This document shows, piece after piece, positions 18,500-25,900 of a DNA stretch of 64,000 bases. How positions within the stretch are numbered: the stretch's first letter is position 1; each line of letters begins with the position of its first letter. The notes beneath the pieces were generated by a model. It ran no database searches. It was not told the DNA's origin and saw nothing but the letters and a program-made list of their open reading frames with translations. Source of the DNA: Primorskyibacter flagellatus (GTDB taxonomy: Bacteria; Pseudomonadota; Alphaproteobacteria; Rhodobacterales; Rhodobacteraceae); assembly GCF_014638275.1 (NCBI RefSeq), contig NZ_BMFJ01000001.1, positions 1,786,338 to 1,850,337 on the forward strand. The letters run 5' to 3'. The position numbers and the translations under genes are program-made.

Positions 18500-20006
18500 G
18501 GCGGAGGGACACCTTCCGGGGTTTGATGGGCGAGGGCTGGCGTCGTTCGCGGTTGGGGTTGTCGACCAGCGCATATCCTTCGCCGCCGCCGATCAGGGCG
18601 TTCTCGACGGCCTCGATGACGTGGGAGTAGGAATTTTTCATGGGCTGCGGTGCGAACATGCCGACGACGCCCTTGATCTTGCGGTAGTGGTAGCCGCCGG
18701 CGAACCCGCGCTTGATGGTGATGCAGGAGGGGTTCACGCGGAGGCCGTTGCGCCGTTCCAGCACCATTTCGACGGTGGAGCGGCGGAGCTCCGGGTCGTT
18801 GTCGTTGGTCGCGGGGATGATGGGCATCCCGTGGTTTTCGAAGACCAGATAGGCGGTGGTTTCGGTGGCCTGGGTGCCGTCCTTGCCGCGGGGATCACCC
18901 CAGAATGTGACCTTGTGTTCCGGGTAGAATTTCTTGAGGTGGCGCTTGACGCGGGGCGCAAACAGTTCCGCGCTCTCGTTTTCGCCGATCAGTTCCGAAT
19001 GGATGGTCCAGAGGCCGTTGACGTTTTGCAGGAACGCGGCGGCTGGCTCCCGGCCGAAGTCCAGACCGACGACGATCGGGATTCCTTCCTTGGCTTCGAC
19101 ATCCTCGGGATGGATGTGGTCGACCTCGGAGAAGGTGGGATAGACCGGCTTGCCTTCCATGTGGAGGCCGACCTTGTTGAGTACCCGCCGGTCGATCCAA
19201 GAGCGTTTCTTGCCCTTGATCTTCTCCATGTAGGATTCACGGAGGTTCTTCTGGTTCTCGGCCTTGGGGTTCGGATGGTAGACGGGGCGACCGTCGACGA
19301 TCTCCTCGATGAGCCCCGGCGGCTGCACGAAGAACACCCAATCGTCGGGTTTGACGTAGGCGAGACGTTCATCTTCATCCATCTCCGGCGGCAGGGGGAT
19401 GTCGCCACGCATGTAGGGCACCCAATGGCCCTCGGTTGGCGCGTTCATGTCCATCCAGCCGCCGAACCATGTGGCGCCCGAACCGTTCTTCATCGAGGGG
19501 TATCGCGAGCACCGCGACAGCAACTCGTCGACGATCTCCTTCTGCGCGAACTGGCCTTCGTTCATGAAGAACCCGGTGATCTCGTAGGAGGCGAGGACGG
19601 CCTCGGCGACCTCCGGATCGGGCAAGGCCAGGAAGATGACCTCGCAGTCGATCTTGGTGCCATCCCCGGAGGGGTGATCGCGCTTCAAATGGTGGAACAT
19701 CGGCTCCGACCGGATGAACTGACCCCAATCCTCCTCGGGGAACCATTCCAGCCAGGTCTTCACGGTGGTCTCGCGCAGGCTCTTGTAGGTGTCGCGGGTG
19801 ATGATCCACCGGGTCCGGCGCACCTTGTCGAAGTCCGGGGCCTGATCCATGGCCAGCGTCCAGATCTTGTGGCAGCTCGCCGTCGATGTCCCGGACCCGA
19901 TCGGCCCCTGAATGCAGGCGAACTTGCTCCGATCCCAGAAGAACCGCGTCAGCACCTCGCCATCGGTCTCGTACAGGAAATTCCCGCGTTCGGTGACCCT
20001 CAGCAT
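18486..20006 (-). CDS. Terminase large subunit
   Basis: This gene encodes 506 residues. An N-terminal ATPase is marked by a Walker A-like loop GPIGSGTST at residues 34-42, and the C-terminal nuclease begins with VGLDFGREPAA near 313-321, whose Asp is the first metal ligand of RNase H-like terminase nucleases. This enzyme pumps phage DNA through the portal and cuts the concatemer. The motif GSGTS instead of GSGKS lacks the usual Walker Lys at that place, a variant seen in some podoviral terminases. Confidence 0.9.
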   Translation of the reverse strand: MLRVTERGNFLYETDGEVLTRFFWDRSKFACIQGPIGSGTSTASCHKIWTLAMDQAPDFDKVRRTRWIITRDTYKSLRETTVKTWLEWFPEEDWGQFIRSEPMFHHLKRDHPSGDGTKIDCEVIFLALPDPEVAEAVLASYEITGFFMNEGQFAQKEIVDELLSRCSRYPSMKNGSGATWFGGWMDMNAPTEGHWVPYMRGDIPLPPEMDEDERLAYVKPDDWVFFVQPPGLIEEIVDGRPVYHPNPKAENQKNLRESYMEKIKGKKRSWIDRRVLNKVGLHMEGKPVYPTFSEVDHIHPEDVEAKEGIPIVVGLDFGREPAAAFLQNVNGLWTIHSELIGENESAELFAPRVKRHLKKFYPEHKVTFWGDPRGKDGTQATETTAYLVFENHGMPIIPATNDNDPELRRSTVEMVLERRNGLRVNPSCITIKRGFAGGYHYRKIKGVVGMFAPQPMKNSYSHVIEAVENALIGGGEGYALVDNPNRERRQPSPIKPRKVSLRRASR

Positions 20007-20314
20007 GACGATCTCACCGTCACGATCCGCTGCGCCGTCCGGAACCGCTTCCGGTACTTGTGACCGCGCTTCTTGTTCCGCATCATCTCCTGCGTCAGAA
20101 CCGTCCGCGGCGAACTCTCACCGAGCCCGGTGACGCAGTAGAAAATCCCGTCCTCGCACCGGAACCGATAATACTCGGCGCTATCCGTCCGCAGAACCAT
20201 GTCGATCAGGTCGAACCTCTTGTCGCGGATCGCGATCCCCAAACTGACGCGCAGGGCCTCCGCATCGGTCTTCACGATCCCGCGCTGCCTGCACCTCTCA
20301 TGGAAATGGCCCAT
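20000..20314 (-). CDS. Small basic phage protein, hypothetical
   Basis: This gene encodes 104 residues. ATG 20314 overlaps the upstream stop (TGATG). The C-terminal third is strongly basic (MMRNKKRGHKYRKRFRTAQR), suggesting nucleic-acid contact. It has four Cys residues, two near the start and middle. It lies between two small genes and large terminase; no function is assigned. Confidence 0.6.
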   Translation of the reverse strand: MGHFHERCRQRGIVKTDAEALRVSLGIAIRDKRFDLIDMVLRTDSAEYYRFRCEDGIFYCVTGLGESSPRTVLTQEMMRNKKRGHKYRKRFRTAQRIVTVRSSC

Positions 20315-20556
20315 CACCCACTCTCGCCGCGAATGATCATTCGGTGGACATGCGCCTTGGCAAACTCAAGCGCCCCGAGAACCCGCCATCCGTTCCCGAA
20401 ATTCGATTGCGCGACGTAAACGCCGTCAGAAGCGACCTCAGCCACAACAACGATGTCGACCACCTCGCCACGCTCCGCACGTTCCAGAAGGTCCCGGATG
20501 TCGTCGATGACGACCTGATCAATCACCTGGCGCCGGGCAACCGAAGACACGCTCAT
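20314..20556 (-). CDS. Small phage protein, hypothetical
   Basis: This gene encodes 80 residues preceded by a near-perfect ribosome site (TAGGAGGATT). A helical first half (IDDIRDLLERAERGEVVDIV) is followed by a beta-like second half (GVYVAQSNFGNGWRVLG). It resembles small conserved phage proteins of unknown function. It overlaps the following gene by one base. Confidence 0.65.
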   Translation of the reverse strand: MSVSSVARRQVIDQVVIDDIRDLLERAERGEVVDIVVVAEVASDGVYVAQSNFGNGWRVLGALEFAKAHVHRMIIRGESG

Positions 20557-20621
20557 GGGGAAATCCTCCTAAGAAACCCGGAGCCAGCATCCCCACAACC
20601 CACGCATTCCAGAATGCACCG

Positions 20622-20975
20622 CTACGCTGCCACCAGAACCCCATCCACAACCATCACAGCACCGGACTCCAAAAGACGCTTCTCAGCCTTCGAATACCGG
20701 AGACCCATCCACCCAATCCGCTTCTCAACATCCCGAGACGAAAATCTGCCTCCGCGGATCACATCCAGAACAGCCGCATCATCGGCCGCCCATCGCGAGG
20801 ACTTTTCCGAAGAATTTTTTTTCGAAGCAGAAGGCGCAGCCGGGCGTTTGACAGGAGAAGCCACAAGCGCAGCCTCAACAGCCTCCCGGATAAACTCCGA
20901 TCGACCAACACCACTCGCATCAACGCGAGCCATCAGATCAGGGTCAAACCGTATGGAATAAATTTTGGTCGCCAT
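20622..20975 (-). CDS. Ribbon-helix-helix regulator, putative
   Basis: This gene encodes 117 residues. The N-terminus (KIYSIRFDPDLMARVDASG then RSEFIREAVEAAL) has the beta-strand, helix, helix pattern of MetJ/Arc/ParD-type DNA-binding proteins. A basic linker (about residues 40-60) leads to a C-terminal helical domain (DDAAVLDVIRGGRFSSRDVE) that could be a second winged-helix-like module. Six copies of a 7-bp palindrome lie directly upstream of its start, so autoregulation or a partition/packaging-type nucleoprotein complex is plausible. It is the promoter-proximal gene of the leftward structural operon. Confidence 0.78.
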   Translation of the reverse strand: MATKIYSIRFDPDLMARVDASGVGRSEFIREAVEAALVASPVKRPAAPSASKKNSSEKSSRWAADDAAVLDVIRGGRFSSRDVEKRIGWMGLRYSKAEKRLLESGAVMVVDGVLVAA

Positions 20976-21268
20976 CGCATACCTCCGCTGTATTACACAG
21001 AGCGTATTACGAGGCCGAAAACGTATTACACATGCACGGTGTATTACGGGGTGTATTACGATTTGTATTACAAAATTCGAGAGGTCGCCCGAGGGGGAGG
21101 GGGACGACTACCCTATCCAGGCGCGCGATTTTACCCCCGGCCCCCCTCGATCAGACCCCCCTACCCCCTCGCTATGGGTGCAGCTCTATCCGGGCGGAGG
21201 GGGCGCAGAACCTTGGAACAAAGGGCGAATATGGGGCTGGTACTCACGCGCATGAGTACCGCACGCAA
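20976..21268. other. Non-coding gap with heptamer array and palindrome
   Basis: This stretch holds no convincing gene. It contains the six GTATTAC repeats (20990-21071), a C-rich low-complexity part at about 21120-21180, and a perfect inverted repeat GGTACTC/GAGTACC (21239-21260) just after the putative small terminase gene. It probably contains the promoter of the ribbon-helix-helix gene. Confidence 0.6.
20990..21071. repeat. Six GTATTAC heptamers upstream of the RHH gene
   Basis: GTATTAC starts at 20990, 21004, 21023, 21041, 21053 and 21065, always in the same orientation. Each heptamer is itself a palindrome around its central T. Spacings are 14, 19, 18, 12 and 12 bases. The array begins 15 bases upstream of the start codon of the ribbon-helix-helix gene. 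Confidence 0.92.
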
Positions 21269-21772
21269 TCAATCATCAACGATTTCAGCATCTTGTACGT
21301 CGGACGCAGGGGATTGCCCATCCCTGCGCGCGGGTCGCAGGGTGACAACCTCCTGACCGGGGCGGGCATACTCATACCCACGCGGCCCGGAATTGTTGTT
21401 GTTTATCTGCACATTGACTGTCGGACCAGACCGCTCGCCCGCGAAGAACTCCACCATCCTTGCCCTTACGGCCTCTGACTTTGCGGTGTCCATCAGCTCC
21501 CTGCCGACCTCGAGGGCGCGAGCTTTGTGCGGCGCCTTAAGTGCTTCGACCTCCTGCACATATTCGGATTGTATCTCTAACAGGCGTGCTTTGACCTCAT
21601 CGCGCAGGCGGGCTTTGTATACGCCAGCGGGGGAGAGGCCTGCGGCCTTTGCTGCGTCATCCCATGTCATCCCGTCCCTAACCCTAGCTTGTAGTGCGGC
21701 CTCCACTTGTTTGGAGATCGGGCGGGGTTTGCGGGTGTTCTGGGGCTGAATTGCGGGTGTTTGGTCGGACAT
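21269..21772 (-). CDS. Terminase small subunit-like protein, putative
   Basis: This gene encodes 167 residues from ATG 21772. A helix-turn-helix-like segment lies near residues 30-65 (DGMTWDDAAKAAGLSPAGVY), as in small terminases that bind the packaging site. A helical coiled middle follows (EIQSEYVQEVEALKAPHKAR) and a polar C-terminal tail with NNNNSG. It lies upstream of the large terminase by three small genes. The small-terminase call rests on the N-terminal HTH, size and location. Another HTH DNA-binding role is possible. Confidence 0.65.
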   Translation of the reverse strand: MSDQTPAIQPQNTRKPRPISKQVEAALQARVRDGMTWDDAAKAAGLSPAGVYKARLRDEVKARLLEIQSEYVQEVEALKAPHKARALEVGRELMDTAKSEAVRARMVEFFAGERSGPTVNVQINNNNSGPRGYEYARPGQEVVTLRPARRDGQSPASDVQDAEIVDD

Positions 21773-21912
21773 GGGGCGAGGGTATGCCGGGGGGCGGGGC
21801 TGCGCCCTATGCACTGTGGGGAGGAGGGGAGAGGGGGAGCGTCCAAGGTGTCACCTGGTAGGCGTCTGGGCGGGTGTTTCGGGCTTGCGGTGCGGATCGG
21901 GCAATAATTTCT

Positions 21913-21953
21913 CGCAATGCGTTTCTTTTTTCTCTTGATTGTCACGCAATGCG
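21913..21953. repeat. CGCAATGCG direct repeat flanking a promoter
   Basis: CGCAATGCG occurs at 21913-21921 and 21945-21953, 32 bases apart (about three helical turns). The second copy lies between the -35 and -10 boxes of the promoter at 21935. This arrangement suits a dimeric regulator that blocks or bends the promoter. Confidence 0.8.
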
Positions 21954-21962
21954 GTTTATATT
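21935..21962 (+). promoter_or_regulatory. Sigma70-like promoter for the methyltransferase module
   Basis: TTGATT (21935-21940), a 16-base spacer and TATATT (21957-21962) form a good promoter pointing at the gene starting at 21993. It lies in the only clearly AT-rich gap between the leftward terminase gene and the rightward module. Confidence 0.65.
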
Positions 21963-21992
21963 GAGAGTCGCACCACACACCGAGGATCCACT

Positions 21993-22346
21993 ATGGCACG
22001 TCAATTCCACATCACCAGTTCGCCAGAAGCCGCTTGGCGGTTCGATGGCATCTACTTCGCCCCGCGCAATCGCCTGTTCGGCCTGCGTGACGATGACGGT
22101 ATCCTCTGCACCCTGCCGACCCTGCTTGCCTCTCCGCATCTCTACGATGTTGAGGAGATGACGCCGGAGTCGGAAGCATGGCACCGTGAGCGCCTTTGTC
22201 TGGCAGTTTCCGAGTCGACCTATCGCCGGATCGCGCGGCTGTACGTGGCTATGGTCGGATACGACGCCTTGGCCGAAGGTGTCCCGCCCCGTGACGCGCT
22301 GGTGATCCTGCGGGAATACCGGGCCGAGATGAGGGGCGCAGCATGA
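21993..22346 (+). CDS. Phage hypothetical protein
   Basis: This gene encodes 117 residues. GAGGA eleven bases upstream fixes ATG 21993. It opens with MARQFHITSSPEAAWRFDGI and is otherwise a mixed alpha/beta protein with no recognised motif. It is the first gene of the rightward module and overlaps the cytosine methyltransferase-like gene by four bases (ATGA), so the two are probably translated together. Confidence 0.65.
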   Translation: MARQFHITSSPEAAWRFDGIYFAPRNRLFGLRDDDGILCTLPTLLASPHLYDVEEMTPESEAWHRERLCLAVSESTYRRIARLYVAMVGYDALAEGVPPRDALVILREYRAEMRGAA

Positions 22347-23026
22347 CCCGCCCCTTGCGCGTTCTGATCGGCTGCGAACAGTCTGGTGTTGTCCGTGACG
22401 CCTTCAATGATCTCGGGCATGACGCATGGTCCTGCGACCTGCTGGCGGCGGAGACGCCGAGCAATCGGCATATCGTCGGGGACGTGCGCGACGTGATGTA
22501 TTGGGACCAGTGGGATATTCTGGCCGTCATGCATCCGCCCTGCACCCGCCTTTGCAACAGCGGCGTGCGTTGGCTCTCCGTCCCTCCTCCGGGGCGCACC
22601 CTGCCGGAGATGTGGGCGGAACTGGATGAAGGCGCGGAGCTGTTCTCCGATGTGTGGAATGTCGAGCATATCCCGCACGTCGCCGTTGAGAATCCGGTGA
22701 TGCACAAGCACGCCAAAGAGCGGATCCACAACTACCAGCCACCCGCCCAGACCTTCCAGCCGTGGCAGTTTGCGACCGATCCGGCGAGCGCGGACAACGT
22801 GAAAAAGCGGACGTGCCTTTGGCTGCGCGACCTGCCCGCCCTGACCCCTACCGGCACTCTGGACGGCACCACAGCACGCGCGGACGTTCACAACGCCTCA
22901 CCGGGGCCGGATCGTTGGAAAGAGCGGAGCCGGTTTTTCCCCGGCGTGGCGGCGGCCATGGCTGACCAGTGGGCGCGCTATGCCACGGCCGCCCTGCCTC
23001 AACCCAAGCAGCTTGAGCTGTTCTGA
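22343..23026 (+). CDS. Compact DNA cytosine-C5 methyltransferase-like protein
   Basis: This gene encodes 227 residues. Three landmarks of C5 cytosine methyltransferases occur in order: a cofactor loop-like CEQSGVVRDAF (residues 11-21), HPPCTRLC near 63-70 with the catalytic Pro-Cys, and VENP near 115-118 in place of the ENV motif. The protein is much shorter than typical Dcm/HhaI enzymes (above 320 residues) and lacks an obvious target-recognition domain, as in a family of short phage proteins. It could modify phage DNA, act on a non-standard substrate such as a nucleotide, or be inactive. Confidence 0.78.
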   Translation: MTRPLRVLIGCEQSGVVRDAFNDLGHDAWSCDLLAAETPSNRHIVGDVRDVMYWDQWDILAVMHPPCTRLCNSGVRWLSVPPPGRTLPEMWAELDEGAELFSDVWNVEHIPHVAVENPVMHKHAKERIHNYQPPAQTFQPWQFATDPASADNVKKRTCLWLRDLPALTPTGTLDGTTARADVHNASPGPDRWKERSRFFPGVAAAMADQWARYATAALPQPKQLELF

Positions 23027-23125
23027 CCCATCGGTGAGCGGGTCCGAGCGGCCCGCCATCCCATGCGCCAGAGCATGACCCGCAGCACCACACAGGCGGG
23101 ACAACCCCAGAGAAGGAAAGAGAAA

Positions 23126-24538
23126 ATGAACATGCAGACCGAAATGAAACTACCGGCGAAGCTGCGCCCATTGCGCGAGATCGTCGAGGAATACGAGACG
23201 AAAAAGGCGGCGGCTGTCGATGTCGCGGCGGCGTTTGGTGACGCGATCAAGGCGACCGAACTAGCAGCCAATATCGGCGGCACATATGGCGGCCAGATTT
23301 GGGACCGGTACGCGCCGCGCATCGGTGATGCAAAGATCGTCGAAGTGCTGCGCAAGAGTGCATGGCTTCATGTCTACAACGGGCTGAACATCAAAACCAT
23401 CGCACCGGCCGCAGACCGCAAGCGGTTCGATTTAGCGATGGAAAACCCGCCCGAATTCACGCTGGACAACATCGCGGCGACCTTTGGTCAGTATCTCAAG
23501 GATCCGCGTCACCACATCTTGCGCGGGCTGGCCGAAGCATTCTGCAAACTCGATCCGGCCTATAAGTCACACAGCAAGGTCAAGATCGGCGTGGAGGGCC
23601 TGCCTAAGCGCGTGATCCTCTCCGGCTTCGGTGAGTATGGCTATGGCAGTTGGGGGCAGGAAACCATGCTCGACATGCTTAACGCTCTCGCCAACTACAC
23701 CAAGACCGAACAACTGCATCGCGGACATATCGACCAGATGGCACGTGATGCCCGCAAGAACGGTTCCGCGATGTGGTGGGGTGGTGAACTGCGCGTCTTC
23801 AAGAACGGCAACGCGCACGTGATTTTCGACAAATGGGCGTTGAAGGAAATCAACCGCGCACTGGCTGAATTCTATGGCGATGTCCTACCAGATGTCGAAG
23901 TCAGCGACGAGGATCGACCCAAGGCACAGTCAACGGCTGTTTCCAAAGACCTGCAATTCTATTGGACGCCGCCAGCCGTTGCAAATTCACTGATCCGTGA
24001 AATCCATTGGGGCCGGTACGATGAGACCGCACCCATGGATATCCTTGAACCGTCCTGCGGTAACGGGCGCATCATGGAAGCCATCGCCGCACACATCCGC
24101 AAGGAGAGCCACAGCATCCGGCGGCCGGTCCAGATGGCCGGGATCGAATACAACGCGGAGCGCGCAGCGCAGGCACGGGCGAAGGGGTTTAGCGTCCTTT
24201 GCAGAAATTTCCTCGAATGTGCTCCTGATCCGCGCTTTGATCTCGTGATCATGAACCCGCCTTTCTATGGGCTGCACTGGCAGAAGCACCTAACCCATGC
24301 CCGGAAATTCTTGAAGGCGTCCCCGACCGACCGGCGCGGCATGGGTGGTCAACTGATCTGCGTGCTTCCTGCAACGGCGTTCTATGACGGCCACCTTGGT
24401 AAGATGGGGTTGGTTCGGGCTGACGCCCACACGGCAGAGCGCGGTCATCTCGATAGCGGATGGCATGACCTGCCTGTCGCCAGCTTCTCGGAGAGCGGGA
24501 CCAACGTTCCCACCGGTTACATCGTCCTGCACGCCTGA
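23126..24538 (+). CDS. DUF4942-type class I DNA methyltransferase
   Basis: This gene encodes 470 residues from ATG 23126, with AGAAGGAAAG upstream. The N-terminal 240 residues fit the DUF4942 type found in front of phage and plasmid methyltransferases. A Rossmann methyltransferase follows with LEPSCGNGRIMEA near 306-318 (cofactor loop) and MNPPFYG near 375-381 (the NPPF catalytic motif of N6-adenine and N4-cytosine enzymes). It probably methylates phage DNA against host restriction. A leader with hairpin and AGCACCACA motif precedes the gene. Confidence 0.85.
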   Translation: MNMQTEMKLPAKLRPLREIVEEYETKKAAAVDVAAAFGDAIKATELAANIGGTYGGQIWDRYAPRIGDAKIVEVLRKSAWLHVYNGLNIKTIAPAADRKRFDLAMENPPEFTLDNIAATFGQYLKDPRHHILRGLAEAFCKLDPAYKSHSKVKIGVEGLPKRVILSGFGEYGYGSWGQETMLDMLNALANYTKTEQLHRGHIDQMARDARKNGSAMWWGGELRVFKNGNAHVIFDKWALKEINRALAEFYGDVLPDVEVSDEDRPKAQSTAVSKDLQFYWTPPAVANSLIREIHWGRYDETAPMDILEPSCGNGRIMEAIAAHIRKESHSIRRPVQMAGIEYNAERAAQARAKGFSVLCRNFLECAPDPRFDLVIMNPPFYGLHWQKHLTHARKFLKASPTDRRGMGGQLICVLPATAFYDGHLGKMGLVRADAHTAERGHLDSGWHDLPVASFSESGTNVPTGYIVLHA

Positions 24539-24616
24539 CGCATCGTCCCTGTCCTCCCGAGCGGAGGGCAGCACCATGCGCCAGCATGACAACCCCCAGA
24601 TATGGAGCACCACACC

Positions 24617-24829
24617 ATGAACACCAAGCTTTACCGGATCGCCGTAGTCGGCACCAAAGGCGGAGACCGCCGCTACATCTCAGGCACTGCCGATCAGGTC
24701 GAAATCAGCGACCGCGCGAACGCCCTTCACTGGAACAAGCGCGAGGCGTCAATTCTCGCCCGAGCCTTCACCGAACATTTCCTTGAAATCGGACGCACCG
24801 AGCGTTTCCAGATCGAGGCCGAGGCATGA
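24617..24829 (+). CDS. Small phage protein, hypothetical
   Basis: This gene encodes 70 residues from ATG 24617 (MNTKLYRIAVVGTKGGDRRY). The AGCACCACA motif ends immediately before the start codon, so a classical ribosome site is not evident; GGAG lies 12 bases upstream. It looks like a small alpha/beta protein with a final acidic helix. It overlaps the next gene by four bases. Confidence 0.6.
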   Translation: MNTKLYRIAVVGTKGGDRRYISGTADQVEISDRANALHWNKREASILARAFTEHFLEIGRTERFQIEAEA

Positions 24830-25059
24830 TCACCCTTTCCCTCCGCAGCGGTTCCAACTGGTCCGCGCCGGTCTACGTCGCCGGCATCATCCTGACGCCG
24901 CGCCCCTGCATCGCGATCCGGCCTGAGCCTGTCCCCACGGGCGAGGGCTGCACGCTCGACATGGTGGCGGCCGTCCTTGACGAGATCGTCAGCCAGTCCG
25001 GCACATGGGACGGCTACAGGCTCACCCAGGCCGCTTTTGTGCGGGAGGTCGCGGCGTGA
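24826..25059 (+). CDS. Small phage protein, hypothetical
   Basis: This gene encodes 77 residues, overlapping the previous gene by ATGA and the next tiny gene by GTGA. The middle is Pro-rich (LTPRPCIAIRPEPVPTGEG) and the end helical. One copy of the CGGTTCCAACT repeat falls within its first codons. Function unknown. Confidence 0.55.
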   Translation: MITLSLRSGSNWSAPVYVAGIILTPRPCIAIRPEPVPTGEGCTLDMVAAVLDEIVSQSGTWDGYRLTQAAFVREVAA

Positions 25060-25172
25060 CCATATGGGATGCAATGGCCGATAGACTTGGCCGTCAGCCG
25101 ACGAATGCAGAGGCTGCGGCCGAGGTAAAACGCATATTGCGCGAGGCACGGGAGGAGCGAGATGCAACTTGA
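25056..25172 (+). CDS. Tiny phage protein, 38 residues
   Basis: GTG 25056 overlaps the preceding stop as GTGA, and the frame ends inside the start of the next gene, filling a gap of about 100 bases in a chain of overlapping genes. The product (VTIWDAMADRLGRQPTNA, then an Ala/Glu/Arg helix) is a plausible small helical protein. ATG 25074 is an alternative start. Support is context only. Confidence 0.45.
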   Translation: MTIWDAMADRLGRQPTNAEAAAEVKRILREAREERDAT

Positions 25173-25461
25173 ACTGTTCGCGCTTCCCCCGACCAAAAAG
25201 CACATGCACGGCGCGACCTGGCGCGTCGGCGCCTATGAATGCCGCAACTGGCACGGTTGGTTTCAAAGCCGGGAAGGAGGGAAAGGCAATTGGCTGTTCC
25301 AAATCCACGGCTTTTCTGGACCGGAGGACGGCAACGGCATCGCCCATGTCTACCGGGTCGGGACTGACGGCGACCTTTACGACTCCCCTGTCCCTATCGA
25401 CGGGCCGGGCCGGATCACGATCAACGGTCGGAAATATGGCCGCGACCATTGGAACCACTGA
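25162..25461 (+). CDS. Phage hypothetical protein
   Basis: This gene encodes 99 residues with GGAGGAG just upstream of ATG 25162. The sequence is aromatic-rich and beta-like (WRVGAYECRNWHGWFQSREG, then DGDLYDSPVPIDGPG). No family is recognised. A strong GC hairpin (25468-25492) follows its stop. Confidence 0.6.
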   Translation: MQLELFALPPTKKHMHGATWRVGAYECRNWHGWFQSREGGKGNWLFQIHGFSGPEDGNGIAHVYRVGTDGDLYDSPVPIDGPGRITINGRKYGRDHWNH

Positions 25462-25467
25462 GAGCGA

Positions 25468-25492
25468 GAGGCCGGGAACAAGCCCCGGCCTC
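25468..25492 (+). terminator. GC hairpin after gene, terminator-like
   Basis: GAGGCCGGG and CCCGGCCTC form a perfect 9-bp stem with a 7-base loop, seven bases after the stop at 25461. No T-run follows, so it may be an RNA-end stabiliser or a Rho-assisted site, not a classical terminator. Confidence 0.5.
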
Positions 25493-25642
25493 CGCCCGAC
25501 ACCAAGCACCACACAAGGCGCCGGGGTTGTCCCCAGATAAGGACTTTTCCGGAATATCGCTTGCCGGATGCGATGACAATCCCGCGGGTTCGGTCTATCC
25601 CGGTTCCAACTGACCAGCCCAGCACCACAGAGAGGCAGACCC

Positions 25643-25900
25643 ATGGCAGACATCGCGGATATGAGCCCCGAGGAGCGGTTCCAACTGTTGGACCAGATGG
25701 CCACCGACTACTTCGGCACGGCCCGCTGGAAAGCTGCGTTCGCGCGGAAGTACGGTCTCAGATCCTCAACGCCTGTCGACTGGATGAATGGGCGCCAGGC
25801 AACTCCTGACTGGACCTTTGCGGCGATGCGTGACGCCATGGACCTCAAGAAGCTGGACGCCGTGCGCCGTGCGATCGAGGCGGCCAGCGGTTCCAACTAG
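25643..25900 (+). CDS. Small phage protein with HTH-like segment
   Basis: This gene encodes 85 residues. A segment near residues 25-55 (TARWKAAFARKYGLRSSTPV) has a helix-turn-helix-like pattern. AGCACCACA occurs 12 bases before the start. Two CGGTTCCAACT repeats lie in the gene, one near the beginning and one overlapping the stop codon. It converges with the leftward gene ending at 25897, overlapping it by four bases. Confidence 0.58.
   Translation: MADIADMSPEERFQLLDQMATDYFGTARWKAAFARKYGLRSSTPVDWMNGRQATPDWTFAAMRDAMDLKKLDAVRRAIEAASGSN

Noticed and set aside
25561-25625. tRNA-like stretch with GGTTCGGTC
   Set aside because: No acceptor, anticodon or T-stem pairing can be formed around it.
25561-25809. 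82-codon plus-strand frame
   Set aside because: It overlaps most of the gene at 25643 in another frame and has a disordered His/Arg-rich product.
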